Below are positions 48,246 through 59,557 of a stretch of DNA of 64,000 nucleotides, piece after piece. This stretch comes from Mycobacterium sherrisii (GTDB lineage Bacteria > Actinomycetota > Actinomycetes > Mycobacteriales > Mycobacteriaceae). The first letter of the stretch is position 1. Every line of letters begins with the position of its first letter. The DNA is taken from the NCBI RefSeq assembly GCF_002102355.1, contig NZ_LQPT01000040.1, positions 1 to 64,000 on the forward strand. Direction: 5' to 3'. A program made the translations under genes and the position numbers. Under the pieces are notes generated by a model. The model searched no databases, had not been told where the DNA came from, and saw only the letters and a program-made list of their open reading frames with translations.

Positions 48246-49631
48246 CTACCGTACCATCGCCCGAAGTTGTTGCGGCAGTGATCGTTTGGACGCATACGGA
48301 CCCATGACAGCCGCACCGTAACGCTTGGTCAGCAACCGGTTTGCCACGGCATTGACCTCGTCGACGGCGACGGCGTCGATCTTGCGGAGAGTGTCCTCGA
48401 TACTGCGATGCTTGCCATAGTTCAACTCGCTGCGACCGATGCGGCTCATACGAGAACTGGAGTCTTCCAGCCCCAGGACGATCCCGCCACGCAACGAGCC
48501 TTTGGCGATGCGGCATTCCGCCTCGGTGATGCCGTCGCGCGCCACCGATTCGAGCACCGCGCTGGTGACCCGCATGACGTCGGCGAACCGCTCGGGCAGG
48601 CACGCGGCGTACACCGACAGTGCGCCGCTGTCGGAGAACGTGTCGACCGACGAGAACACGGAGTAGGCCAGCCCGCGTAATTCGCGAACCTCTTGAAACA
48701 ACCGCGAGCTCAGCCCACCGCCGAGCGCGGTGTTGAGCACCGACAGCGCCCAGCGGTGCTCCCAGCCGCGGCCGGGCGTACGCACACCGAGCGACACGTG
48801 GGTCTGCTCGGCGTCACGCTTGGCTACCGTCAATGCCGGCCGGCCGGCGATCCGCCCGCTCCCTTTGCGCGGCGCGATGGGTGGGCGCCCGCGCACCAGG
48901 TGCGACCCGAAGTGCTGGCGGACCAACGCCACCACCTCGTCGTGGTCGACGTTACCGGCGACCGCCACAACCATCCGTTCCGGTGTGTAGCGCCGGACGT
49001 GAAACGAGTGCAGCTGGGCGCGGGACATCGCCGACACCGATTGCGCGGTCCCGATAACCGGCCGTCCGACCGGATGGTCCCCGAACAGTGCCGAAAGGAA
49101 CATGTCCCCGAGCGCGTCCTCCGGGTCGTCGTCGCGCATCGCGATTTCTTCCAGCACGACGTCGCGTTCCACCTCGACGTCGTCGGCGGCGCAGCGGCCG
49201 TTGAGGACGACGTCGGCGACCAGGTCGACGGCCAGCGCCAGATCGGTGTCGAGCACGTGCGCGTAGTAGCAGGTGTGCTCTTTGGCGGTGAACGCGTTCA
49301 GCTCGCCACCGACGGCGTCCATCGCCTGGGCGATGTCCACCGCGGTGCGGGTCGGCGTCGACTTGAACAGCAGATGCTCGAGGAAGTGCGCCGCGCCCGC
49401 CACGGTGGCGCCTTCATCCCGCGAGCCCACGCCCACCCATACCCCGACCGACGCGGACCGGACGGCGGGCAGGTACTCGGTGACCACCCGCAGACCGCCC
49501 GGCAATGTGGTGCGCCGCAACGTGTCCTGCGGCCCCGGCGACGCCTTGACGACCTGCTTACCCCGCCGCAAGGCCCCCACGCGAGGCGAGCGCGCGCCGG
49601 CCGCGTCGTCAGCTGCTGGCTGTCGCGGCAT
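48246..49631 (-). CDS. pepR: M16 family zinc protease PepR
   Basis: 461 residues. The inverted zinc motif HFLEH (HxxEH) lies in [14 protein letters not shown] at about residues 83-96, with the third ligand Glu in the following helix. The C-terminal half is the M16 companion domain with [14 protein letters not shown]. It resembles mitochondrial processing peptidase beta. The ATG at 49631 is inside gpsI (23-bp overlap), so translation is coupled. Corresponds to Rv2782c. The substrate is unknown. Confidence 0.92.
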   Translation of the reverse strand: MPRQPAADDAAGARSPRVGALRRGKQVVKASPGPQDTLRRTTLPGGLRVVTEYLPAVRSASVGVWVGVGSRDEGATVAGAAHFLEHLLFKSTPTRTAVDIAQAMDAVGGELNAFTAKEHTCYYAHVLDTDLALAVDLVADVVLNGRCAADDVEVERDVVLEEIAMRDDDPEDALGDMFLSALFGDHPVGRPVIGTAQSVSAMSRAQLHSFHVRRYTPERMVVAVAGNVDHDEVVALVRQHFGSHLVRGRPPIAPRKGSGRIAGRPALTVAKRDAEQTHVSLGVRTPGRGWEHRWALSVLNTALGGGLSSRLFQEVRELRGLAYSVFSSVDTFSDSGALSVYAACLPERFADVMRVTSAVLESVARDGITEAECRIAKGSLRGGIVLGLEDSSSRMSRIGRSELNYGKHRSIEDTLRKIDAVAVDEVNAVANRLLTKRYGAAVMGPYASKRSLPQQLRAMVR

Positions 49632-51900
49632 CGGATGGCGCGGTCTCCGGGGAATCTGCCGCGGGTGCTGCGCCGTCTGCTGAGTCCTCTTCGGCGACCA
49701 GGACCAGCGAGATCTTGCCCCGCTTGTCGATGTCGGCGATCTCCACACGCAGTTTGTCGCCGACGTTGACCACGTCCTCGACCTTGGCGATGCGCTTGCC
49801 CTTACCGAGCTTGGAGATGTGCACCAGCCCGTCGCGACCAGGCAGCAGCGACACGAAAGCACCGAAATCCGTTGTCTTGACTACGGTTCCGAGGAATCGC
49901 TCGCCGACCGTCGGCAACTGCGGGTTGGCGATCGCGTTGATCTTGTCAATCGCGGCCTGGGCGGAGGGGCCGTCGGTCGCGCCGACGAAGACGGTGCCGT
50001 CGTCCTCGATGGAGATCTGCGCGCCGGTCTCCTCGGTGATCGCGTTGATCACCTTGCCCTTGGGTCCGATGACCTCACCGATCTTGTCGACCGGAACCTT
50101 GATGGTGGTCACACGCGGGGCGTACGGGCTCATCTCGTCGGGCGCGTCGATGGCCTCGGCCATCACCTCGAGGATGGTCAGGCGCGCGTCCTTGGCCTGG
50201 GCGAGAGCACCGGCGAGCACCTGCGACGGGATGCCGTCGAGCTTGGTGTCCAGCTGCAGGGCGGTGACGAAGTCCTTGGTGCCCGCGCACTTGAAGTCCA
50301 TGTCGCCGAACGCATCCTCGGCGCCCAGGATGTCGGTGAGGGTGACGAACCGGCGCTCGGACTTGCCGTCCAGCTCGACGTCATCGGACACCAGGCCCAT
50401 CGCAATGCCGGCCACCGGAGCCTTCAGCGGCACACCGGCGTTGAGCAGCGCCAGCGTGGACGCGCAGACCGAACCCATCGAGGTCGAACCGTTGGAGCCC
50501 AGCGCTTCCGACACCTGGCGGATGGCGTAGGGGAATTCGTCGACGCTGGGCAGCACCGGAATCAGCGCCCGCTCGGCGAGGGCCCCGTGCCCGATCTCGC
50601 GGCGCTTGGGTGAGCCCACCCGGCCGGTCTCACCGGTCGAGTACGGCGGGAAGTTGTAGTGGTGCATGTAGCGCTTGGTGGTCTCGGGTCCCAGCGAATC
50701 GATCTGCTGGGCCATCTTCATCATGTCCAGTGTGGTGATGCCCAGGATCTGGGTCTCGCCGCGCTCGAACAGCGCGCTGCCGTGCGCCCGCGGGACGACG
50801 GCGACCTCGGCCGCAAGCGCCCGGATGTCGGTGACACCGCGGCCGTCGATGCGGAAGTGGTCGGTCAGGATGCGTTGGCGCACCAGCTTTTTGGTGAGCG
50901 AACGGAAGGCCGCCGAGATCTCCTTCTCCCGGCCCTCGTGGGCCCCGTTGTCTCCCGCGAGCCGCGCCAGCACTTCCGCCTTGAGCTCGTCGGTGCGCGC
51001 ATCGCGCTCAGCCTTGCTCCCGATGGTCAGGGCCTTGGCCAGCTCGTCGGTGGCCACCGAGGCGACCGAGTAGTAGACGTCCTCGGCGTAATCGGGGAAC
51101 GTGGGGTACTCGCCGGTGGGCTTGGCGGCGGCGCCGGCCAGCTCCTGCTGCGCGGTGCACAGTGCGGCGATGAACGGCTTGGCGGCCTCAAGTCCTTCGG
51201 CCACAACGGTTTCCGTCGGGGCCTGAGCGCCGCCCTCGACGAGCTCGATGACGTTCTCGGTGGCCTCGGCCTCGACCATCATGATCGCGACGTCCTGGTG
51301 GTCGCCTTCGCCGACGATGCGACCGGCCACGACCATGTCGAACACCGCGCGCTCGAGCTGCTCGACGGTCGGGAACGCGACCCACTGGCCGTCGATCAGC
51401 GCGACCCGCACACCCCCGATCGGGCCCGAAAACGGCAGGCCGCTGAGCTGGGTGGACGCCGACGCGGCGTTGATCGCCAGCACGTCGTACAGGTCGTTGG
51501 GGTCCAGGCTCAGGATCGTCACCACGATCTGGATCTCGTTGCGCAGGCCGTCGACGAACGACGGACGCAGCGGCCGGTCGATCAGTCGGCAGGTCAGGAT
51601 CGCGTCGGTGGAGGGACGTCCCTCCCGGCGGAAGAACGAGCCGGGAATGCGGCCCGCGGCGTACATCCGCTCCTCGACGTCGACCGTCAGCGGGAAGAAG
51701 TCGAAGTGCTCCTTGGGTGACTTGCTTGCGGTCGTCGCCGACAGCAGCATGTTTTCGTCGTCGAGGTAAGCGACGACGGAACCGGCGGCCTGCAGGGCCA
51801 GCCGACCGGTCTCGAAACGAATGGTTCGGGTACCAAAGGACCCGTTGTCGATCGTGGCGGTCGCTTCGAACACGCCCTCATCAATTTCAGCTACAGACAT
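49609..51900 (-). CDS. gpsI: Polyribonucleotide nucleotidyltransferase (PNPase)
   Basis: 763 residues: two RNase PH domains, a KH domain ([12 protein letters not shown], about residues 600-660) and an S1 domain ([20 protein letters not shown]), with an acidic C-terminal tail. It degrades RNA 3' to 5' with phosphate and can also add tails. It forms part of the mycobacterial RNA-decay machinery with RNase J, also encoded in this window. The ATG at 51900 follows an AGAGAGG site. rpsO is upstream and pepR overlaps downstream. Confidence 0.97.
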   Translation of the reverse strand: MSVAEIDEGVFEATATIDNGSFGTRTIRFETGRLALQAAGSVVAYLDDENMLLSATTASKSPKEHFDFFPLTVDVEERMYAAGRIPGSFFRREGRPSTDAILTCRLIDRPLRPSFVDGLRNEIQIVVTILSLDPNDLYDVLAINAASASTQLSGLPFSGPIGGVRVALIDGQWVAFPTVEQLERAVFDMVVAGRIVGEGDHQDVAIMMVEAEATENVIELVEGGAQAPTETVVAEGLEAAKPFIAALCTAQQELAGAAAKPTGEYPTFPDYAEDVYYSVASVATDELAKALTIGSKAERDARTDELKAEVLARLAGDNGAHEGREKEISAAFRSLTKKLVRQRILTDHFRIDGRGVTDIRALAAEVAVVPRAHGSALFERGETQILGITTLDMMKMAQQIDSLGPETTKRYMHHYNFPPYSTGETGRVGSPKRREIGHGALAERALIPVLPSVDEFPYAIRQVSEALGSNGSTSMGSVCASTLALLNAGVPLKAPVAGIAMGLVSDDVELDGKSERRFVTLTDILGAEDAFGDMDFKCAGTKDFVTALQLDTKLDGIPSQVLAGALAQAKDARLTILEVMAEAIDAPDEMSPYAPRVTTIKVPVDKIGEVIGPKGKVINAITEETGAQISIEDDGTVFVGATDGPSAQAAIDKINAIANPQLPTVGERFLGTVVKTTDFGAFVSLLPGRDGLVHISKLGKGKRIAKVEDVVNVGDKLRVEIADIDKRGKISLVLVAEEDSADGAAPAADSPETAPSDAATASS

Positions 51901-52216
51901 GGGTGTCCGTACAGCCTCTCTGGGTTATTCAGCTATTTCGCGTCGTCATGCGCGAGTACCCCGAGAGCTACCCGAGAGGAGAGTCTGAATGCGGCTACGG
52001 CCGTCGATCGAAGCAGCCGACCTGCCCCAGATCCGGAGAGCCCGGCTGCCACTACCGAAGACCGCCCGATGCAGACTGGGCTGCTCTGACGAACAGGCGT
52101 AGTGACACGCTGGAACGGAACGCGCGGATCTGCGCGGACCGCACCGTTTGCTCGGGCCAGACGGCCCAGAACGCTCTTACTCTACACGGGCGAACGTCGC
52201 CCGACGGAACCGTGCG
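51901..52216 (-). other. rpsO-gpsI spacer, 316 bp
   Basis: No gene is supported here, although one plus-strand frame stays open across it. It holds the gpsI leader and promoter region. A short hairpin, GGGCGA (52188-52193) with TCGCCC (52197-52202), lies 15 nt beyond the rpsO stop codon on the minus strand and could terminate or process the rpsO transcript. PNPase leaders are autoregulated in other bacteria; no specific element is recognised here. Confidence 0.4.
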
Positions 52217-52486
52217 TCAGCGACGCAGGCCCAAACGGTCGATCAACGAGCGGTACCGCTCGACGTCGATCTGTGAGATGTACTTGATCAACCGGCGGCG
52301 GCGCCCCACCAGCAGCAACAGACCGCGCCGCGAGTGGTGGTCGTGCTTGTGCACCTTGAGGTGCTCGGTCAGGTCGGCGATGCGCTTGGTCAGCAGCGCG
52401 ATCTGCGCCTCCGGCGAACCGGTGTCGGTGTCATGCAGGCCGTATTGGCTCAGAATTTCTTTTTTCTGCTCGGCAGTAAGCGCCAC
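52217..52486 (-). CDS. rpsO: 30S ribosomal protein S15
   Basis: 89 residues, exactly the usual size. The rRNA-binding segment [20 protein letters not shown] is conserved. The GTG at 52486 ([12 protein letters not shown]) was chosen over longer starts because S15 proteins begin there; a GGAGA site precedes it. S15 binds 16S rRNA early in 30S assembly. A TTGACA-like element (minus strand, 52528-52523) lies upstream. Confidence 0.97.
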   Translation of the reverse strand: MALTAEQKKEILSQYGLHDTDTGSPEAQIALLTKRIADLTEHLKVHKHDHHSRRGLLLLVGRRRRLIKYISQIDVERYRSLIDRLGLRR

Positions 52487-52618
52487 GAAGAGATCTCCAT
52501 CAATTGGTCCGCGATCGTTACTTGTCAAGGCCCGGCCACCGCGAACCGCAGCACGCGCCGATGTCGTCCGGCAGTTTAGCAGCGGTTCGGCGCGGGAGCT
52601 AACCGCCGGGGCGGCGGA

Positions 52619-53590
52619 TTAGTCCGAGAGCAGGGCGCGGGTCCGTTCGGTGTCGGCGCCGATCTCGTCGACGAGATCCTGCACCGAGTCGAACCTGCGC
52701 TGGCCGCGGATGCGCGCGACGAAGTCGAGGGCGACGTGCTGGCCGTACAGGTCGGCGCTGGTGTCCAGGACGAACGCCTCGACGGTGCGGGTGCGGCCCG
52801 AAAATGTCGGGTTGGTTCCGACGGATACGGCGGCCTGGTAGCGCTCACCTGGGATTACGGTGCCGGTGGCCGGGCCGTGACCGAGGACGGTGAACCATGC
52901 GGCGTACACGCCGTCGGCCGGGATGGCCGAGTACATCGGCGGTGCCACGTTGGCGGTCGGGTAGCCCAGCTCGACTCCCCGGCCGTACCCCCGCACGACG
53001 ACACCTTCGACGCGGTGCGGGCGTCCCAGCGCCTCGGCGGCCGCCGCCATGTCGCCGGCGTCGACGCAGGAGCGGATGTAGGTGGAGGAGAACGTCACGG
53101 TCTCGTTGCTGTGATGTTCGGAGAGCAGGGACATCGACTCCACCGAGAACCCGAACCGGTCACCGGCCTTGCGCAGGGTGTCGACGGTGCCAGTCGCCTT
53201 TTTGCCGAAGGTGAAGTTCTCCCCCACCACGACCTCGACGACGTGCAGGTGCTCCACCAGCAGCTCGTGGACGTACCGCTCCGGGGTGAGCTTCATGAAA
53301 TCGGTCGTGAACGGCATCACCAGGAAGACGTCGATACCGAGTTCCTCGACCAGCTCGGCGCGCCGGGTCAGGGTCGTCAGCTGGGCGGGATGGCTGCCCG
53401 GATAGACCACTTCCATCGGATGCGGATCGAAGGTCATCAGCACGGACGGCACGCTGCGCGCCCGGGCGGACTTCACCGCGTGGGCGATCAATTCGGCATG
53501 ACCGCGGTGCACACCGTCGAACACCCCGATCGTCAGTACACATCTGCCCCAGTCAGTGGGGATCTCATCTTGGCCGCGCCACCGCTGCAC
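52619..53590 (-). CDS. ribF: Bifunctional riboflavin kinase/FAD synthetase
   Basis: 323 residues. The N-terminal FAD synthetase domain begins VLTIGVFDGVHRGHAELIAH with the nucleotidyltransferase HxGH-like motif; ETVTFSSTYIRS follows. The C-terminal flavokinase domain has GYPTANV and VSVGTNPTF. It makes FMN and FAD from riboflavin and ATP. The GTG at 53590 matches the start of Rv2786c; the frame is open upstream but overlaps the sirR promoter. Many flavoenzymes in this window depend on its product. Confidence 0.95.
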   Translation of the reverse strand: MQRWRGQDEIPTDWGRCVLTIGVFDGVHRGHAELIAHAVKSARARSVPSVLMTFDPHPMEVVYPGSHPAQLTTLTRRAELVEELGIDVFLVMPFTTDFMKLTPERYVHELLVEHLHVVEVVVGENFTFGKKATGTVDTLRKAGDRFGFSVESMSLLSEHHSNETVTFSSTYIRSCVDAGDMAAAAEALGRPHRVEGVVVRGYGRGVELGYPTANVAPPMYSAIPADGVYAAWFTVLGHGPATGTVIPGERYQAAVSVGTNPTFSGRTRTVEAFVLDTSADLYGQHVALDFVARIRGQRRFDSVQDLVDEIGADTERTRALLSD

Positions 53591-53680
53591 GATCGCAAGC
53601 CTACGGTGCACGGCCGCTCGATGCGCCGATGGATGCCGATTCCGCCCATCGGCGGCCCGTCCGGCCACCGGATCAGAGAT

Positions 53681-53694
53681 AGTTTGCCTAAACT
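53681..53694 (+). promoter_or_regulatory. Palindromic operator and leaderless promoter of sirR
   Basis: AGTTTGCCTAAACT is a 5-4-5 inverted repeat just before sirR. Its right half contains TAAACT, a TANNNT-type -10 element ending 8 bp before the GTG at 53703, so the mRNA probably begins at the start codon. DtxR/MntR-type regulators bind AT-flanked palindromes like this, so autoregulation is plausible. Confidence 0.5.
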
Positions 53695-53702
53695 TTGCGG
53701 TT

Positions 53703-54407
53703 GTGAGTGCTGACGACGAGGCTGGCGGTCTCACCGCGGTGGGCCAGGACTACCTCAAGGTCATCTGGAATGCCCAGGAGTGGTCTCCGGACGGCACTCC
53801 GCAGAAAGTCAGCACCAAGATGCTGGCCGACCGGATCGGCGTATCGGCCAGCACCGCGTCGGAGTCGATCCGCAAACTCGCCGAGCAGGGGTTGGTCGAC
53901 CACGCGAAGTATGGCGCGGTCAGCCTGACCGAAGCGGGTCGGCGGGCGGCGCTGGCGGTGGTTCGCCGGCATCGGTTGCTGGAAACGTTCCTGGTCAACG
54001 AGCTGGGTTACGGCTGGGACGAGGTGCACGACGAGGCCGAGGTGCTCGAGCACGCGGTATCGGAGCGGCTGGTCGCGCGCATCGACGCCAAGCTGGGATT
54101 CCCTCAGCGCGACCCGCACGGCGACCCCATCCCGGCCTCCGACGGCCAGATACCCACCCCACCGGCGCGGCAGCTGTGGGCGTGTGATGACGGCGAGAGC
54201 GCAACGGTGGCGCGCATTTCCGACGCCGACCCCGAAATGCTGCGCTACTTCTCCAGCGTCGGGATCAGCCTGGACTCGCGGCTGCGGGTGCTGACCCGGC
54301 GGGAATTTGCCGGGATGATCTCGGTCGCGATCGAATCGTCCGATGGCGCCGAGACCACCGTCGATCTGGGCAGTCCGGCAGCCCGGGCGGTCTGGGTCGT
54401 GGCCTAG
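53703..54407 (+). CDS. sirR: DtxR/MntR-family metal-dependent repressor
   Basis: 234 residues. The winged helix (VSTKMLADRIGVSASTASES, then IRKLAEQGLVDHAKYGAVSL) is followed by the dimerisation and metal-binding domain (RHRLLETFLVNELGYGWDEV, with EVLEHAVSERLVARID) and an SH3-like FeoA domain at the C-terminus. It corresponds to SirR/MntR (Rv2788), an iron or manganese sensor. Divergent from ribF. A palindrome overlaps its promoter. Confidence 0.92.
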   Translation: MSADDEAGGLTAVGQDYLKVIWNAQEWSPDGTPQKVSTKMLADRIGVSASTASESIRKLAEQGLVDHAKYGAVSLTEAGRRAALAVVRRHRLLETFLVNELGYGWDEVHDEAEVLEHAVSERLVARIDAKLGFPQRDPHGDPIPASDGQIPTPPARQLWACDDGESATVARISDADPEMLRYFSSVGISLDSRLRVLTRREFAGMISVAIESSDGAETTVDLGSPAARAVWVVA

Positions 54408-54422
54408 CTTTTCCGCTCGCGC

Positions 54423-54478
54423 CCAACGTGTTCTGGTGGCGACATTTCGCCCGATTTTCCACCCTCAGAGCACGTTCG
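54423..54478. repeat. 56-nt palindromic repeat, copy B
   Basis: The arms CCAACGTGTTCTGGTGGCG (54423-54441) and CACCCTCAGAGCACGTTCG (54460-54478) flank an 18-nt centre. The 19-18-19 layout and most arm bases equal those of the copy at 7987-8042; the pairing here is imperfect. It lies between the convergent sirR and fadE21 genes. Confidence 0.75.
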
Positions 54479-54488
54479 GCGCGACAGC

Positions 54489-55739
<1,251 letters not shown>

Positions 55740-55745
55740 GGCGTC

Positions 55746-56936
55746 CTAACGCTCGGCCCGCTGGTAGGCGGTGACGACGGCGGCCCCGCCCAGCCCGATG
55801 TTGTGTTGCAGCGCGGCGTTGACGTTGTCCACCTGACGCTTGTCGGCCTGTCCGCGCAGCTGCCAGTTCAGCTCGGCGCACTGCGCCAGCCCGGTCGCGC
55901 CCAGCGGGTGGCCCTTGGAGATCAACCCGCCGGACGGGTTGACCACCCAGCGCCCGCCGTAGGTGGTGTCGCCGTTGTCGATCAGCTTGGGCGCCTCACC
56001 CGCACCGCACAGCCCGAGGGCTTCGTAGAGCAGCAGTTCGTTGGCCGAGAAGCAGTCGTGCAACTCGATCACCTGAAAGTCCTCCGGGCCCAACCCGGAC
56101 TGATCGTAAACCCGTTGCGCTGCTTGCACATTCATGTCGTAGCCGATGAGGCCCTTGGCGCTGCCGTCAAAGGTGGACTTGAAGTCGGTGGTCATGGCCT
56201 GCCCGACGATCTCCACCGCCTGGCCGGCCAGCCCGTGGCGGTCGACGAATCTTTCCGAGGCCAGGATCGCGGCACCGGACCCGTCCGAGGTCGGCGAGCA
56301 CTGCAGCTTGGTCAGCGGGTCGTAGATCATCTTCGCCGCCAGGATGTCGTCGAGGGTGTACTCGTCCTGGAATTGCGCGAACGGGTTGTTCACCGAATGC
56401 TTGTGGTTCTTGTAGCCGATCTTGGCGAAGTGTTCCGCGCTGGTTCCGTACTGCTTCATGTGCTCGCGGCCCGCCGCGCCGAACATCCACGGCGCCGCCG
56501 GGAAGGCGAACTCGCTGATCTCGGCCATCGCCTTGACGTGCTTGTCCATCGGGTTGGTGCGGTCTTCGTAAGTCGTGGCCAGCGATCCGGGCTTCATCTT
56601 CTCGAAGCCCAGGGCGAGCGTGCAGTCGGCCAGCCCGCCCCGAATCGCCTGTGCTGCCAGAAACAGCGCAGTGGATCCGGTCGAACAGTTGTTGTTGACG
56701 TTGACGATTGGGATGCCGGTCAACCCCAGTTCGTAGAGGGCGCGCTGCCCGGCGGTCGACTCGCCGTACACGTAGCCGACGTAGCCCTGCTCGATTTTGC
56801 TGTAGTCGATGCCGGCGTCGGTCAGCGCATTGGTGCCCGACTCCCGTGCCATGTCCGGGTAGTCCCAACCCCCGCGACGACCCGGCTTCTCGAACTTGGT
56901 CATGCCGACGCCGATGACGTAAACCTTGTTGGACAT
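55746..56936 (-). CDS. ltp1: Thiolase-like lipid-transfer protein Ltp1
   Basis: 396 residues of the SCP-X/thiolase type. The nucleophilic Cys is in [15 protein letters not shown] (about residue 85), and [15 protein letters not shown] holds the C-terminal His. A second catalytic Cys of true thiolases is not at its usual place, so cleavage of branched or sterol-type acyl-CoA (thiolase or retro-aldol) is likely. The ATG at 56936 was chosen ([15 protein letters not shown]). Corresponds to Rv2790c; cotranscribed with fadE21. Confidence 0.9.
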   Translation of the reverse strand: MSNKVYVIGVGMTKFEKPGRRGGWDYPDMARESGTNALTDAGIDYSKIEQGYVGYVYGESTAGQRALYELGLTGIPIVNVNNNCSTGSTALFLAAQAIRGGLADCTLALGFEKMKPGSLATTYEDRTNPMDKHVKAMAEISEFAFPAAPWMFGAAGREHMKQYGTSAEHFAKIGYKNHKHSVNNPFAQFQDEYTLDDILAAKMIYDPLTKLQCSPTSDGSGAAILASERFVDRHGLAGQAVEIVGQAMTTDFKSTFDGSAKGLIGYDMNVQAAQRVYDQSGLGPEDFQVIELHDCFSANELLLYEALGLCGAGEAPKLIDNGDTTYGGRWVVNPSGGLISKGHPLGATGLAQCAELNWQLRGQADKRQVDNVNAALQHNIGLGGAAVVTAYQRAER

Positions 56937-57098
56937 GCGCGCACCTCCGGGCCATGGGGTTGTTGACACCCGTCTAGTCGGCAGCTTAGCCGTGCCGCGT
57001 TGGTTGCTGGAACCCCCACTAGCGACGTCGGGATCCGGTGCTTATCGCTCGCCGTTTGCGTAGGCTCGAACCAATACCGACGACGAAGGATGCACGAC

Positions 57099-57899
57099 AT
57101 GAAGGCAACGGTGACTCCCCAAGCCGCCACCGCTATCGCCGACATCGCCGCGCGCCACGGGCTCGCACAAGAGTCGGTGCTGGCCATGCTGGTTGCCCTT
57201 CGCGCCGGTGGCGGCACCATGGCCCAGTTCAGCATCCCGGAACTCGGCGGGAACGGGCAATGGATGCGCGGGGGAATGACGATGGTCGGCGACATGTTCG
57301 ACAACGCGCTCAAGGCGCGCGTCGACGCGCTGTGCAACGAGTTGGTCCAGCTACTGTCCAGCACCGAGGTGTTTCCCCCTGCGGCCGCCCCGCCGCTGGG
57401 CGGACTCGGCTCGAACAACTGGTGGCCGGCCGAGCTCGGGGTGCCGAGCGCGGTCGGCGGGCAAAACGACGTGCGCTACGCGTTCTTCCCGGGCACCAGA
57501 CGTCTCGTAATCGAAACCAACGGTGTCACACGGATTTTCGACACCGCCGAGCATCGAATCGCAGGTGTGCAACAGCAACAGGGGGGGGCGGGCGGCTCGG
57601 TGATTTTCACCAGTCAGTTGGGCAGCTTTGGCGTTTCGAGTTTGCGTGAGGTGGGCGGGCAGCCGGCGGCCGCAACGCCGCCTGCCGCGCACCAGCCGCA
57701 TTTTCAGTCGCAGTACCAGTCCGGCCCGCCGCCGCAGGCCGCGCCCGAACCGCCGGCACCCAGGCCGGCTTCCGGCGGTGCCGAAGACCCCGCGGCGATC
57801 GTCGCTGCAATCGAATCACTGGCCGGGCTGCATCAGCGCGGCATCCTGTCCGACGAGGAGTTCGCGACCAAGAAAGCCGAACTGCTGGGCCGACTCTGA
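57099..57899 (+). CDS. SHOCT-domain protein
   Basis: 266 residues. A helical N-terminus resembles a DNA-binding or adaptor fold, and a central beta-rich part contains VRYAFFPGTRRLVIETNGVT, reminiscent of the PH-like domains often paired with SHOCT. A Pro/Gln-rich linker follows. The C-terminal SHOCT motif (ESLAGLHQRGILSDEEFATK) is clear. The function is unknown. The ATG at 57099 has a GAAGGA site 8 nt upstream. Convergent with truB. Confidence 0.8.
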   Translation: MKATVTPQAATAIADIAARHGLAQESVLAMLVALRAGGGTMAQFSIPELGGNGQWMRGGMTMVGDMFDNALKARVDALCNELVQLLSSTEVFPPAAAPPLGGLGSNNWWPAELGVPSAVGGQNDVRYAFFPGTRRLVIETNGVTRIFDTAEHRIAGVQQQQGGAGGSVIFTSQLGSFGVSSLREVGGQPAAATPPAAHQPHFQSQYQSGPPPQAAPEPPAPRPASGGAEDPAAIVAAIESLAGLHQRGILSDEEFATKKAELLGRL

Positions 57900-57902
57900 G
57901 CG

Positions 57903-57994
57903 CTCCTCAGCACTTCCAGTCCTGCATCGTCGCGGGGCCCCACCCCATTGCCCCACTCCTCCTCAGCACTTCCAGTCCTGCATCGTCGCGGGGC
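57903..57994. repeat. 36-bp direct repeat at the 3' end of truB
   Basis: The 36 bases at 57903-57938 recur exactly at 57959-57994, with 20 bp between them. The second copy contains the last residues and stop of truB (PATMQDWKC on the minus strand). The first copy therefore duplicates the truB end in the spacer before the SHOCT gene. Confidence 0.85.
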
Positions 57995-58880
57995 GGAGGA
58001 CCACCGCTGGCTTTGTCCGCGACCCTTCGTCGCGCAGCAGTGCAATCACCCGGTCTTCGGGATCGACGGCGGCATAGACCCCGTCGATTCCCGCCGACGA
58101 AAGCGGCCGGCCGTGCCGGGTCGCCTCGACTTCCTCGGGCGTGAGGACCCGCCGCGGGAACACCAGCAGGCACGCCTCATCCAGCGTCCAGCTCAGCTGC
58201 GGCCGTTCGGCCAACTCGTCGAGCGACCGGGCCCGGTCCAGCTCGAAGCGCCCCACCCGGGTGCGCCGCAACACCCGCAGGTGCCCACCCACGCCGAGCG
58301 TGCTGCCGAGGTCGCGGGCCAGCGCCCGGATGTAGGTGCCCGCCGAACAGTCAACCTCGACCTCCAGATCTATCAGTCCCCCGTCGCGGCGGATCGACAA
58401 AATCTCGAACCGGTCGACCCGCACCGGACGCGCCTTGAGTTCGACCTGCTGACCGTCGCGGACCAATTGGTAGGCGCGACGACCCCCGACCTTGATCGCG
58501 CTGACCGCTGACGGCACCTGTTCGATGTCGCCGCGGAGCCCGCCGACGGCGGCGGCGATCTGCTCATCTGTGACATGCGTGGCCGAAATGGTTTGCCGGA
58601 GTTCACCTTCGGCATCCTCGGTGGAGGTGGTCTGGCCCAGCCGGATGGTGGCCGAATACGACTTCGCCGAGGCCGTCAACAACCCGAGGATCTTGGTGGC
58701 CCGGTCGATCCCAATCACCAGCACACCGGTGGCCATCGGATCCAACGTCCCGGCGTGTCCCACCCGCCGGGTCGCAAAGATGCGGCGGCAACGGCCCACG
58801 ACGTCATGGCTGGTCATACCGGCCGGCTTGTCCACGACTACTAACCCCGGGCCGCAGGGCCCGCCGGAGTTTTCGGTCAT
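57963..58880 (-). CDS. truB: tRNA pseudouridine-55 synthase
   Basis: 305 residues. The catalytic Asp is in [14 protein letters not shown] at about residues 43-56; [19 protein letters not shown] and the [14 protein letters not shown] segment are conserved. It makes pseudouridine 55 in the T loop of tRNAs. The ATG at 58880 overlaps the pptT stop as ATGA. A 36-bp repeat covers its 3' end, duplicated downstream. Corresponds to Rv2793c. Confidence 0.96.
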   Translation of the reverse strand: MTENSGGPCGPGLVVVDKPAGMTSHDVVGRCRRIFATRRVGHAGTLDPMATGVLVIGIDRATKILGLLTASAKSYSATIRLGQTTSTEDAEGELRQTISATHVTDEQIAAAVGGLRGDIEQVPSAVSAIKVGGRRAYQLVRDGQQVELKARPVRVDRFEILSIRRDGGLIDLEVEVDCSAGTYIRALARDLGSTLGVGGHLRVLRRTRVGRFELDRARSLDELAERPQLSWTLDEACLLVFPRRVLTPEEVEATRHGRPLSSAGIDGVYAAVDPEDRVIALLRDEGSRTKPAVVLRPATMQDWKC

Positions 58881-59557
58881 AGCACGATCGCGGTGAGCAC
58901 AAGCCCACGCTCGACCGACCAACGTCCGCTCAGCTCGGTCAGCGGCGGCCCCGACAACGCCTCCGGGTCGATCAAAATCCGGGAGACGAACGTACCGGTC
59001 CTCGCGCCAGGGCCGTCGGCCTCGAAGCTGATGTGGGCATCCTCGAAACCCAACCACCGCTTGGTCAGCGGAAACCATGTCTTGTACGTTGCTTCCTTGG
59101 CGCAGAACAGGATTCGATCCCAATGCACACCGGCCGGCATGGCCCGCGGAATCTCGCCGCGCTCCGCGGGAAGGCTGACCGCGTCCAGCACACCGTGCGG
59201 CAACTCGTCGTGCGGTTCGGCGTCGATCCCGACCGAACGCACCGAACTGCTGCGCCCCACCACGGCACCCCGATACCCCGTGCAATGGGTCAGACTGCCC
59301 ACCACACCGTCTGGCCAGCACGGTTCGCCCTTGTCGCCCTTGAGAATCGGGACCGGCGGCAGGCCCAGCTCACCGAGCGCGACCCGGGCACAGTGCCGCA
59401 CGGTGACGAACTCGTTGCGCCGCTTGGCCACCGACTTGGCGATCAACGGCTCTTCTTCGGGCAACGGGGTCAGTCCGGGCGGATCGGAGTACGCCTCCGA
59501 ATACGCCATGTCCTGCATAACCGGTAGCACCGACGACACCAGCATGTCGGCGGTCAT
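58877..59557 (-). CDS. pptT: 4'-phosphopantetheinyl transferase PptT
   Basis: 226 residues of the Sfp/EntD class. The Mg/CoA motifs [11 protein letters not shown] (about residues 112-122) and [14 protein letters not shown] are intact. It activates carrier proteins of polyketide synthases and siderophore synthetases, needed for mycolate and mycobactin assembly. The ATG at 59557 overlaps the pptH stop as ATGA. Corresponds to Rv2794c. It is paired with the hydrolase that reverses its reaction. Confidence 0.96.
   Translation of the reverse strand: MTADMLVSSVLPVMQDMAYSEAYSDPPGLTPLPEEEPLIAKSVAKRRNEFVTVRHCARVALGELGLPPVPILKGDKGEPCWPDGVVGSLTHCTGYRGAVVGRSSSVRSVGIDAEPHDELPHGVLDAVSLPAERGEIPRAMPAGVHWDRILFCAKEATYKTWFPLTKRWLGFEDAHISFEADGPGARTGTFVSRILIDPEALSGPPLTELSGRWSVERGLVLTAIVL

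Noticed and set aside
51717-52622. 301-residue plus-strand frame across the gpsI-rpsO spacer
   Set aside because: It overlaps rpsO and the start of gpsI and has no domain; Arg/Ser-rich shadow composition.
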